64,000 nucleotides of DNA from the NCBI RefSeq assembly GCF_900239945.1, contig NZ_LT993738.1, positions 62,001-126,000 of the forward strand, written 5' to 3'. Below, one piece after another: positions 49,577-58,390 of the stretch. Below the pieces are notes generated by a model that was given only the letters and a program-made list of their open reading frames with translations, was not told the origin of the DNA and did not search any database. A program made the position numbers and the translations under genes. The stretch comes from Chlamydia serpentis (GTDB lineage Bacteria; Chlamydiota; Chlamydiia; Chlamydiales; Chlamydiaceae). Position 1 is the first letter of the stretch. Each line of letters begins with the position of its first letter.

Positions 49577-50863
49577 ATGAAGAAAACAATGGTCATTGAT
49601 ACAAGTGTGTTCATCTATGATCCTGATGCCCTTCTTTCTTTTGAAAATACCCGAATTATTATTCCGTTCCCAGTGATTGAAGAACTAGAAGCTTTTGGCA
49701 AATTTCGCGACGAGTCTGCAAAAAATGCTTCTCGGGCTTTGAGTAATATCCGTTTACTTTTAGAGGCCTCAGATAACAAGGTGACGGAAGGAGTACAGCT
49801 ACCTAATGGAAGTGAATTACGCATAGAAGTTGCTCCACTTTCTAATGATGATAGACGAAGAAAACTTCTGACTTTAGAATTGCTTAAAATTATTGCCGAA
49901 CGAGAGCCTATGATTTTTGTTACTAAGAGCTTAGGACGAAGAGTGCGTGCTGAAGCATTGCATATAGAGTCTCGAGATTATGAAAGTAAGCGTTTTTCTT
50001 TTCGTTCTTTGTATCGGGGATTTAGAGAATTCAAGGTTTCTGAAAATGACATTGAGAATTTTTATAAGAATGGTTGCTTGGATCTTCCTTTAGATGTGAC
50101 CCCTTCTCCAAATGAGTATTTCTTTATGTCTGCAGGAGATAATCATTTCGCTTTGGGTAGATATTGCGTAAGTCAAGGAAAGATTATAGCTTTAAAAGCA
50201 CTTCCTAAAAGTGTTTGGGGAGTAAAACCTTTAAATACAGAACAGCGGTGTGCTTTAGATTTACTTCTTAGAGATGATATAAAGTTAGTTACCCTTATGG
50301 GGCAAGCAGGATCTGGAAAAACAATTCTAGCTTTAGCAGCAGCTATGTATAAAGTTTTTGATAAGGAGACTTATAATAAAGTTTTAGTAAGTCGTCCTAT
50401 AGTTCCTATGGGTAGAGATATAGGTTTCCTTCCTGGATTAAAGGAAGATAAACTTATGCACTGGATGCAGCCTATATATGATAATATGGAGTTCTTGTTT
50501 AGCATCAATCAAATGGGTGGTTTTTCAGAAGCTCTCCAAGCTCTTATGGATGCTAAAAAGTTGGAAATGGAAGCTCTTACCTATATTCGAGGGCGCTCTC
50601 TGCCGAAAGCTTTTATAATTATCGATGAAGCTCAAAACCTCACTCCTCATGAAATAAAAACTATCATCTCAAGAGCTGGGAAGGGAACTAAGATTATTCT
50701 TACAGGAGATCCTACACAAATCGATAGTTTATATTTTGATGAAAATTCTAATGGGTTAACTTACCTTGTTGGCAAATTCCATCACTTAGCATTATATGGA
50801 CATATGTTTATGACGCGTACAGAGCGTTCGGAACTCGCAGCAGCAGCAGCAACTATTTTATAA
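49577..50863 (+). CDS. phoH: PIN-PhoH family ATPase (PhoH2 type)
   Basis: The first 130 residues are a PIN nuclease domain (VIDTSVFIYDPDAL with the metal-binding Asp near residue 8, then conserved acidic residues). The C-terminal half is a PhoH ATPase, with Walker A GQAGSGKT at about 242-249 and Walker B in IIIDEAQNLTPHEIK. This fused architecture, PhoH2 or YlaK type, acts elsewhere as an RNA-unwinding and RNA-cutting enzyme. The role in Chlamydia is unproven. GAGGG precedes the ATG. It stands alone as a plus-strand gene between two minus-strand lineage-specific genes. It is the CT015 counterpart. Confidence 0.9.
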   Translation: MKKTMVIDTSVFIYDPDALLSFENTRIIIPFPVIEELEAFGKFRDESAKNASRALSNIRLLLEASDNKVTEGVQLPNGSELRIEVAPLSNDDRRRKLLTLELLKIIAEREPMIFVTKSLGRRVRAEALHIESRDYESKRFSFRSLYRGFREFKVSENDIENFYKNGCLDLPLDVTPSPNEYFFMSAGDNHFALGRYCVSQGKIIALKALPKSVWGVKPLNTEQRCALDLLLRDDIKLVTLMGQAGSGKTILALAAAMYKVFDKETYNKVLVSRPIVPMGRDIGFLPGLKEDKLMHWMQPIYDNMEFLFSINQMGGFSEALQALMDAKKLEMEALTYIRGRSLPKAFIIIDEAQNLTPHEIKTIISRAGKGTKIILTGDPTQIDSLYFDENSNGLTYLVGKFHHLALYGHMFMTRTERSELAAAAATIL

Positions 50864-50943
50864 TTGCTAGGTCTAAGGAGCGAAAGTGAGTAGGTTCTCT
50901 TTTTATAGGAAAGCTTTTAGTGTTTCGATTGGAGCTTTGATAA

Positions 50944-52332
50944 CTAGTTGTTCTCTTGGGCAGGCATGATATCAGGTAGACCGGTGTTTACGAGAACAAT
51001 TACTCTTTTTTGTGTTTGATTTTCATACTCTTTTCCAAATTCTTGCATAGCGGCGACAAGAGCAAGTTTTACAGTGTCCATCCATTCTTTATATACGTTA
51101 TTCATTGGATTATGTGGATCTTGCTTATTTTGAAGAGGAGCAAAGTGTTCAGAGGAAATCAGGGGAAGTTGTAAATAAGTTACATTTAGTTGTAGAGCTA
51201 GTTTAAAGCAGTTCAAATATGCTTTTTTACATAAAGAAAAGGCTTTTTTACAATTATTGTTATAGTCCCTAGCCTTAGGACCAAGGAGTTGCGCTAGGTA
51301 ATGGGGTTTTCCTTTCTGACCGGTATGCGTTGATCCATCAGCATTTGACCATTGCCCCACACGACATTCGCTTATCTCAAGAGGCATACCTTTGCGTCCA
51401 GGATTTGCAGGTATCTGTGAACTATTCCAAGAAGCTGCACTTACTGTTTGTGATAGAATTTTATTTGTTCCTTTTAGTCCTCCTCGAGTCATTTTCGCAT
51501 TAGCTGCGTTTACAATCATGAAGGATGCACTATTTGTGGCAAAACAAGGCTGTTCAATACTCCCTGTTGTAGATATGAAAATAAGTTTAGAGTTATTCAG
51601 TTGCCAGCCGAAGCTTCTCTGATTCTTTTGTGTTGGAGGCCATGGGAATGGTTCTTCCAACGGTGTCCAGTTATTAATCAGCTCTCTGTTATATTGAGGA
51701 TAGGTAAGTGGAATGGGACTTGGTGGTGGCTTTTTATTTAAGGTTGGGGATGAGTTTATATTTCCAGGTGAAATTGCACGCTCAGATATAAAAGGTGATT
51801 TTGGGATTGGCGAAATTTTCTGGGGTTTGGGAAGTACAACGGTTGGTTTCGGTGAGGAATCAGTAGGAAATACTGAATCTATCTGCTTGCCTACGTCTAA
51901 AATTATTGGCTCAGGAGATAAGGGTGTTTGAAGTTCTTTTGGAGGATTACAGCAAGTACATCGGATAAAGAGTCGAACAATCTTAATAATTCCTAAAACC
52001 AAGTAATAAAGTGCTTTGATGCCGAAAATTTCTAGCCACGCCATTTTCTTCATTTGGGGTAGCTCATGATGAATCTCTGGACAAGGAAATGTTTTACAGG
52101 TTGGCAAAAAATTATTTGTGATTGTAACCATAGAAGTTTGAAACGAGTTGATACCTTTTAAGATTCGAATACCCGTGAAAGTACTAAGAATAGGAATCCA
52201 ACTCGCAATGCGTTCTAAATATGAACGGTTTAGGGGGTTAATCAAAGGGATATTTTTTAGTTTTCCTGAGTTATAACCTTGACGATCATGGTAATGATTA
52301 AGTATGAAAATTTTTTGATTAGTAATACTCAT
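50944..52332 (-). CDS. Inc-like protein with C-terminal macrodomain
   Basis: The 462-residue protein has three parts. Residues 1-130 lack a signal peptide but hold two hydrophobic stretches (about 42-60 and 98-125, ending RCTCC), as in chlamydial inclusion-membrane-like proteins. Residues 130-245 are a Pro/Ser-rich linker with about 20 prolines. Residues 247-455 form a macrodomain, the ADP-ribose-binding fold: FMIVNAANAKMTRGGLKG (271-288), then ECRVGQ, then HYLAQLLGP (344-352), then LQLPLISSEHF (387-397). The third Gly of the usual GGG and the Gly of the second binding loop are changed, so catalysis may be lost. I infer a secreted effector or sensor of host ADP-ribose signals. Confidence 0.75.
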   Translation of the reverse strand: MSITNQKIFILNHYHDRQGYNSGKLKNIPLINPLNRSYLERIASWIPILSTFTGIRILKGINSFQTSMVTITNNFLPTCKTFPCPEIHHELPQMKKMAWLEIFGIKALYYLVLGIIKIVRLFIRCTCCNPPKELQTPLSPEPIILDVGKQIDSVFPTDSSPKPTVVLPKPQKISPIPKSPFISERAISPGNINSSPTLNKKPPPSPIPLTYPQYNRELINNWTPLEEPFPWPPTQKNQRSFGWQLNNSKLIFISTTGSIEQPCFATNSASFMIVNAANAKMTRGGLKGTNKILSQTVSAASWNSSQIPANPGRKGMPLEISECRVGQWSNADGSTHTGQKGKPHYLAQLLGPKARDYNNNCKKAFSLCKKAYLNCFKLALQLNVTYLQLPLISSEHFAPLQNKQDPHNPMNNVYKEWMDTVKLALVAAMQEFGKEYENQTQKRVIVLVNTGLPDIMPAQENN

Positions 52333-52572
52333 GTGGTTCGTTGAAACGAGAGATTTGTTTTGTAGTATTGGAATATTATTTTGTTTTTCTTATTTATTTT
52401 CTAACTAAAATTGAAAATATACAGATCTATTTTTAATAAATATTTTAATTTTTGCGATGATCTTACATGTATTAGGAGTGGCAAAATTTTTTATTGAGAC
52501 GACCTTCTCAAATACCCTCTAGTGCCCTATTGACAGCAACAGGTATTTAAAAGAAACGAATAGCTAAAATGA

Positions 52573-52993
52573 TGGAGGTGGAGAGACTCGAACTCTCGTC
52601 CTTGATAAACTCCCTGCTAATCTCTACATGCTTATCTTCTAGAAATTTTCATTGAACTCCCTTAGCTAGAAGCCTCTATAGTAGTCAACGACTCTCAGAA
52701 ATCTCGAACAAACATCCTTGAGAATTAGAGAAAGTATGTTCCAACCAGATAAATGACAGTATTCTGCGAACCTCTGGTGGAGCTCACAGATACCGGGTTA
52801 CCTAGAGAGTATCTAGGTAACAACTTTTGCTAATTAAGCAGCAAGTCTTTCCTCAGTGAGGTCAGCGAAGCTGATAATTTCGCATTCAGCCTTAGGTTCG
52901 GCATTTATTGTTTTGTCGGCTTTTTAGGAGGCCAGCCAACGCCCTCCGCATGCAATTAACACTTCATTTTCAAGTCGAAACCTATACACCCCC
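52573..52993 (-). ncRNA. ssrA: Transfer-messenger RNA (tmRNA)
   Basis: tmRNA rescues ribosomes stalled on broken messengers and tags the product for proteolysis. On the minus strand the 5' end GGGGGTG pairs with the 3' CACCTCC in a tRNA-like acceptor stem, with A as discriminator and no encoded CCA. The 3' T-arm GAGAGTTCGAGTCTCTC is complete. The tag frame is complementary to 52834-52902. It encodes 22 residues starting with Ala-Glu-Pro-Lys-Ala-Glu-Cys-Glu-Ile-Ile-Ser and ending Glu-Glu-Arg-Leu-Ala-Ala before TAA. The start of the tag is the chlamydial type. Confidence 0.95.
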
Positions 52994-53000
52994 AGAAAGC

Positions 53001-53029
53001 ATTGTAAAAGCTTGCTAGCTTTTATCCAA
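53001..53029 (-). promoter_or_regulatory. Promoter of ssrA
   Basis: On the minus strand TTGGAT (53029-53024) and TACAAT (53006-53001) are separated by exactly 17 bases, and the -10 box ends seven bases before the first tmRNA base. The spacer contains a small inverted repeat, AAAGCT/AGCTTT. Confidence 0.7.
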
Positions 53030-53155
53030 TCACGATATTTCGGTCAAGTCCTAAGGCTTCTCTTTCAATCCATAGAGAGGAGGGTTATGGACGAAAACCT
53101 AAAAAACCTCTATTCTAAATGTATTTTTATATCAAAATGTTCTGAAGGACAAAGC

Positions 53156-56100
53156 ATGATTACGGATGGAGCGAAGAAGAGTAACTTTGTAGAAACAGAA
53201 GAACAGGTTTTGAAATTTTGGAGAGACAATAAAATTTTTGAGAAATCCTTAAAAAATCGTGAAGGAAAAACTCTTTATTCTTTCTATGATGGTCCTCCTT
53301 TTGCTACAGGTCTTCCGCATTATGGGCACTTATTGGCAAGTACAATTAAGGATGTAGTTGGACGTTACGCAACTATGAACGGTTTTTATGTGCCCCGCCG
53401 TTTTGGCTGGGATTGTCATGGCGTTCCTGTAGAATATGAAGTAGAAAAATCTCTTGGCTTAACATCTCCTGGATCAATTGAAGAGTTTGGTATAGCAAAT
53501 TTTAACGAAGAATGTCGTAAAATTGTATTTAGGTATGTCGCTGATTGGGAAAGCTATGTTAATCGTATAGGGCGTTGGGTGGATTTTTCCTCTACTTGGA
53601 AAACTATGGACGCCTCTTTTATGGAGAGTGTTTGGTGGGTTTTTAAATCTTTATACAACCAAGGTTTAGTTTATGAAGGTATAAAAGTTGTTCCTTTTTC
53701 AACGGCACTAGGAACCCCTCTCTCTAATTTTGAAGCGAGTCAGAATTATAAAGAGGTTGACGATCCCTCTGTTGTGGTCAAAATGCCTCTTCATAATGAT
53801 TCAGCATCTCTTCTTGTTTGGACTACGACTCCATGGACCTTGCCTTCTAATATGGCTATAGCTGTCGGGATGGACCTCATTTATGTTCGTATTCAAGATA
53901 AAAAAAGTGGGGAGCAGTGGATTTTAAGTCAAGGATGCCTTCCTCGTTGGTTTCTGGATCAAGAGGAGTTTGTGATTTTAGAGGCTTTTTCTGGAAAAGA
54001 TCTTGTTGGCAGAACGTATGAACCTTTGTTTACTGTTTTTCAATCCAAACAAGAGGAGGGTGCTTTTCGTATAATTGCAGCGCCCTTTATTGAAGAGAGT
54101 GAGGGAACAGGAGTGGTACATATGGCTCCAGCTTTTGGTGAAGCAGACTTTTTAGTTTGTAAAGAAAATAATATTCCCTTGGTCTGCCCTATAGATGCTC
54201 ATGGAAATTTTACTGAGGAGGTTCCTCAATATCAAGGGGAGTACATTAAAAAAGCAGATAAGGGAATCATTAAGTCTTTAAAAAATGAAGGGAGAATCTT
54301 TTATCATGGAACTTTAAAACACCGCTATCCTTTTTGCTGGAGAACAGACACACCTTTGATTTACAAAGCTGTTAACTCTTGGTTTGTATCTGTAGAAAAG
54401 ATAAAAGATAAGATGCTCTGTGCTAATAAGACTATTCATTGGGTTCCAGAACATATTCAAGAAGGGCGTTTTGGCAAGTGGTTAGAAGGAGCTCGTGATT
54501 GGGCTGTTAGTAGGAATCGTTATTGGGGAACACCAATGCCGATTTGGAAAAGTGCTGATGGTGAAGTTCTTGTTTTAGGATCTATTCAAGAGCTTGAAGA
54601 GCTTGTAGGCACTGAAATTGAGGATATCCATAGGCATTTTATTGATGATTTAAAGATTGTAAAGGATGGTAAATCTTTCTACCGTGTTCCTTATGTATTT
54701 GACTGTTGGTTTGATTCTGGAGCTATGCCCTATGCTCAGAATCATTATCCTTTTGAGAATCAAAAGGAAACTGAGCAAGGATTCCCAGCAGACTTTATTG
54801 CAGAAGGTTTAGATCAGACTCGAGGGTGGTTCTATACTCTTACAGTTATTGCTGTAGCTTTATTTGATCGTCCTGCATTCCGTAACGCTATTGTCAATGG
54901 GATTGTTCTTGCGGAAGACGGAAATAAAATGTCGAAACGTTTAAATAATTACCCGAGTCCTAAATATGTTCTGGATACCTTTGGGGCTGATGCTCTCAGG
55001 TTATACTTACTTCATAGTGTTGTTGTAAAAGCTGAGGATCTTCGCTTTTCTGATAACGGGATAGAGGGTATTTTGAAGAAAATTCTTATTCCTCTTAATA
55101 GTGTACTTTCTTTTTTTAAAACGTATGCGGAACTTTATAATTTTGATATCGAATCACAAGACCAGCCTATTTATGCAGAAATTGATAAATGGATTCTATC
55201 CAATTTATACACTGTTGTAGGTAAAGTGCGTGAAAGCATGAGTCAATATCATTTAAACTTTGCTGTAGAGCCTTTTGTAACGTTTATTGATGATTTGACT
55301 AACTGGTATATACGTCGTTCTCGTAGACGTTTTTGGGAAGCTTGTGATACTCCTGACCGTAGAGCTGCGTTTTGTACTTTGTATGAAGTGCTTACAGTTT
55401 TTTGTAAACTAATAGCTCCTTTTATTCCTTTTATTGCTGAGGATATCTACCAAAAGTTAAAGTTAGATAAAGAACCAGAATCCGTACATCTTTGTGATTT
55501 TCCGGAAGTACAGATGTATAAAGTGTTTCCTGATTTAGAACAGCGTATGTGTGATATTCGAGAGATTGTAGCTTTAGGCCATTCTTTACGAAAAGAACAT
55601 AAATTAAAGGTTCGTCAGCCCTTAGGATGCTTTTATCTTGTTGGACCTCAACCTCGAATAAACTCCTTGTTAACATTTAAAGAACTTATCGCCGAAGAAT
55701 TAAATGTAAAGAATGTGATCTTCTATCAAGAAACTCCAAGTTTTATTCATACTAAAATAAAACCCAATTTTCGTACGTTAGGTAAAAAAGTTGGATCTAA
55801 GATGAAAGAAATCCAACAAGCTCTTAGTGAACTTTCAGCAACAGGTATAGATCAGCTGATTCAGGGAAAGGTATGTATCCTAAACATTGATGGGAAAGAA
55901 ATAACCCTAGATTCTGACGACGTAGTGATTTGTCGTGATACAGATCCTGGATATATTGCTCGTAGCTCATCTATGTTTAGTGTGATTTTAGACTGCCAAT
56001 TAACAGAACCTCTGATAGTTGAAGGGATAGCTCGAGAATTAGTCAATAAAATTAATACGATGCGTCGCAATCAACAACTTCATGTCTCTGACCGTATTAC

Positions 56101-56284
56101 ATTAAAAATGAAGACTTCAGAGGTTGTTCAAGATGCTTTTCAGCATTATAAAGACTACATTTGTGAAGAAACACTGATTGTAGGGTATGAATTCTTGCAA
56201 GATTCTGATTTTCAGAGTGTAGCATGGGACATCAATGGACATGCTACACAAATTGAAATTACAGTAAGGTGTATAGATTCTTAG
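53156..56284 (+). CDS. ileS: Isoleucyl-tRNA synthetase
   Basis: IleRS charges tRNA-Ile. Class I signatures are present: HYGH (in GLPHYGHLLA), KMSKR (in GNKMSKRLNNYPSP) and the editing-domain segment WTTTPWTLPSN. It is of the longer eukaryote-like subtype. The ATG at 53156 has AAGGA six bases upstream and gives 1042 residues, in line with recalled chlamydial homologues. Another in-frame ATG at 53087 has an even stronger site (GAGGAGGG) and would add 23 residues, so the true start is open. The gene is divergent from ssrA and ends in a terminator shared with lepB. Confidence 0.96.
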   Translation: MITDGAKKSNFVETEEQVLKFWRDNKIFEKSLKNREGKTLYSFYDGPPFATGLPHYGHLLASTIKDVVGRYATMNGFYVPRRFGWDCHGVPVEYEVEKSLGLTSPGSIEEFGIANFNEECRKIVFRYVADWESYVNRIGRWVDFSSTWKTMDASFMESVWWVFKSLYNQGLVYEGIKVVPFSTALGTPLSNFEASQNYKEVDDPSVVVKMPLHNDSASLLVWTTTPWTLPSNMAIAVGMDLIYVRIQDKKSGEQWILSQGCLPRWFLDQEEFVILEAFSGKDLVGRTYEPLFTVFQSKQEEGAFRIIAAPFIEESEGTGVVHMAPAFGEADFLVCKENNIPLVCPIDAHGNFTEEVPQYQGEYIKKADKGIIKSLKNEGRIFYHGTLKHRYPFCWRTDTPLIYKAVNSWFVSVEKIKDKMLCANKTIHWVPEHIQEGRFGKWLEGARDWAVSRNRYWGTPMPIWKSADGEVLVLGSIQELEELVGTEIEDIHRHFIDDLKIVKDGKSFYRVPYVFDCWFDSGAMPYAQNHYPFENQKETEQGFPADFIAEGLDQTRGWFYTLTVIAVALFDRPAFRNAIVNGIVLAEDGNKMSKRLNNYPSPKYVLDTFGADALRLYLLHSVVVKAEDLRFSDNGIEGILKKILIPLNSVLSFFKTYAELYNFDIESQDQPIYAEIDKWILSNLYTVVGKVRESMSQYHLNFAVEPFVTFIDDLTNWYIRRSRRRFWEACDTPDRRAAFCTLYEVLTVFCKLIAPFIPFIAEDIYQKLKLDKEPESVHLCDFPEVQMYKVFPDLEQRMCDIREIVALGHSLRKEHKLKVRQPLGCFYLVGPQPRINSLLTFKELIAEELNVKNVIFYQETPSFIHTKIKPNFRTLGKKVGSKMKEIQQALSELSATGIDQLIQGKVCILNIDGKEITLDSDDVVICRDTDPGYIARSSSMFSVILDCQLTEPLIVEGIARELVNKINTMRRNQQLHVSDRITLKMKTSEVVQDAFQHYKDYICEETLIVGYEFLQDSDFQSVAWDINGHATQIEITVRCIDS

Positions 56285-56296
56285 AACATTCTTAGT

Positions 56297-56322
56297 AAAA
56301 ATCCCTATTTCTTGGGATTTTT
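56297..56322. terminator. Bidirectional terminator between ileS and lepB
   Basis: AAAAATCCC (56297-56305) and GGGATTTTT (56314-56322) form a perfect 9-base-pair stem with an 8-base loop. The flanking A-run on one side and T-run on the other serve both strands. The left arm abuts and the right arm lies inside the last codons of lepB, so the hairpin is partly coding. Confidence 0.75.
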
Positions 56323-58215
56323 CTTGTCTGTATCAGGAAACAGCTTGCGTCGTTTTTGATAATAGATATAGCCCATTAGGGAAATAGCAGTTGCTAACGC
56401 TATACCACTCACTAGATAGCCTGAGAGTGTTGTTGGAGCAGAGACTCCAGCTAGGCGTCCTATACGCCCAATAGGCCAGAAAGTACATAGAGGAGATCCT
56501 AAGAGATTTTCAACAGGAACAAAACCAAACTCCCTGCTATCGGCGCTCATAGGATAATTATCTCCTAGAACTAGAACATGACCTTGAGGAACTTGAATGC
56601 CAAAGTTCTGCATAAATTCCTTAAATTCTTCAAAGTTTTCTGGAGGTAATCCCTTTTCAATAAAGGCTATATAAGGTTTTGTTTCTAAAGATGTTTCTTG
56701 TTTTTCTTTTTCAGAGGTTATAAATTTTTGCAGAGCCGGGTCATTTTTTATAAATACCGGAGAATCCATGATATAAAGATTTCCTTGATTGAAGAAAGCA
56801 TAACGGTTAGGTAGAGGTGCTTGCTTAGGGTTCACTGGGTTATAAATAGAACTGAAATTAATTCCACAGTTAAATAGGTCAACGACTTGTTTATCATTAA
56901 GTTGAGTTAAGGGATGGGCAGGTTTTAACTTATAGCGAATTCCGCCAAAACTAATTTTATATGCCTCGCCTTTAGAATATTCATAACAACCATCAGGAAC
57001 CTTAGGAAGGGGAATAGCGTAGGCTTTGGCGATACCTGAAGTATTAACTTTGAATTGATGATACTTATAAGCTAATCCTTCGGAGATAATAAAACGAGAT
57101 GTTGTAAGATTTTTCCGAATTAAGTGTAAATGCTCCTTGCGTAAAGGAAGAAGGGTTTTCATAGGTTGAATTGAAGGAATTAGTTGGTGATCATATTGAC
57201 GTAATAGAGGCTGAGGATAGGAAAGGTTCCCGGTATGAGAGATTTCTAAATAAAGTTTGGTTGGGCTGCTTGGATTGGGAATTAAGTGGATTGTGCGTGC
57301 TTGTTGTTCTGTAAGGATACGTACCATAGCATAGTTTCCCATGCCGAAAAGATCAGCATAACTTACTGGAAAGATATGGGGCTCTTTTAACTTATTAGGC
57401 TCGTCTCGATGCCACTCTTTATTATAGAAAAATTCCCCGTAAGTTGAGGTCTGAGGAAACGTTAGCCTACCACAACTTTGGTTCATTTGTTTGAAATCTA
57501 TAGTAGTCGTTTGCTCAGATGCATTGATGCTTGTAGTCCCGTCGAAAGATATGTAGGGAACATGGTATAAGTTTTCTAAACCATGGACGAAAGGAAAGTC
57601 TATCCGCTTACCTGCATAATCAAGACCATAAATTTTCCCTCCATAAAAGTATAAAATATCACCCGGCCTTCCCATGCAACGTTTAATATAACGTTTCTTT
57701 CCAGGAATAAAACCAAAGTACTTTGTATCGGCATCTGGAATAGGAAGGTCTCCTACAGTGAACACAACCAGGCCCCCTCGAGTCACTGATTCAGGATTGA
57801 ATGCTAAAGGCTTTTTACCAAAAGGATAATGAAGACCAAATGTAGTTTTAGAAACAAGAATTCGATCTTGTTCTAAAATTGTAGGTCTCATGGATCCTGT
57901 CGGAACTTCATAAAGTTCAAACCAAAATTGACGAACTAAAAAAGCAACAAGACCAGCAAAAAGAATTGCCTTAGTAAGTTCATAGGTTTTGCTTGCTAAG
58001 GAAGTGGGATAGCACTTACAAAATGTTAAAGCCTGGGCAGCTAATTCACTTGCCATTTCTTGATTATGTTGAAAGATAGCTTTTTCTAGTTGTTCCAATA
58101 GTTCTTGGAGTTTCTTTTTAGACTCAGGAGAATGGTGGAGTTTTTTACTTTTTAAAATTTTATAAGTACTGTGGAGGATATGACGACTTTTATTTAAAGA
58201 ATAGTATTGTTTCAT
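56305..58215 (-). CDS. lepB: Type I signal peptidase with large insertion
   Basis: LepB removes signal peptides from exported proteins at the outer face of the inner membrane. The catalytic Ser is residue 108 (PTGSMRPT) and Lys 178 lies in RYIKRCMGRPGD. The GDN-SxDSRxFG box appears as GDNYPMSADSREFGFVP near residue 560. The protein is 636 residues, about twice the E. coli length, because of an insertion of about 230 residues between the Lys box and the GDN box. A charged N-terminal helical domain (1-75) precedes the membrane helix (about 82-98), and a second helix lies near the C-terminus. The large size is typical of chlamydiae. Confidence 0.93.
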   Translation of the reverse strand: MKQYYSLNKSRHILHSTYKILKSKKLHHSPESKKKLQELLEQLEKAIFQHNQEMASELAAQALTFCKCYPTSLASKTYELTKAILFAGLVAFLVRQFWFELYEVPTGSMRPTILEQDRILVSKTTFGLHYPFGKKPLAFNPESVTRGGLVVFTVGDLPIPDADTKYFGFIPGKKRYIKRCMGRPGDILYFYGGKIYGLDYAGKRIDFPFVHGLENLYHVPYISFDGTTSINASEQTTTIDFKQMNQSCGRLTFPQTSTYGEFFYNKEWHRDEPNKLKEPHIFPVSYADLFGMGNYAMVRILTEQQARTIHLIPNPSSPTKLYLEISHTGNLSYPQPLLRQYDHQLIPSIQPMKTLLPLRKEHLHLIRKNLTTSRFIISEGLAYKYHQFKVNTSGIAKAYAIPLPKVPDGCYEYSKGEAYKISFGGIRYKLKPAHPLTQLNDKQVVDLFNCGINFSSIYNPVNPKQAPLPNRYAFFNQGNLYIMDSPVFIKNDPALQKFITSEKEKQETSLETKPYIAFIEKGLPPENFEEFKEFMQNFGIQVPQGHVLVLGDNYPMSADSREFGFVPVENLLGSPLCTFWPIGRIGRLAGVSAPTTLSGYLVSGIALATAISLMGYIYYQKRRKLFPDTDKKNPKK

Positions 58216-58390
58216 AGTGATACTGGGTTAAGAAAGTCTTAATTCTATTTTTTGAGATTGATTATTATAGAAGGGTTATTAGTTCTTTTAGAGCTAATCG
58301 ACAAGAGAAACAACAAAACAATCCTAATGCTAAATGCCTAAGCACATTCTATGCGTATTAGATTTTTCGATCCAAAATTATTTTGCTATA

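Noticed and set aside
52530-52560. TTGACA box on the plus strand beside the tmRNA 3' end
   Set aside because: No acceptable -10 box at 15-19 bases and no plus-strand gene downstream, since tmRNA is on the other strand.
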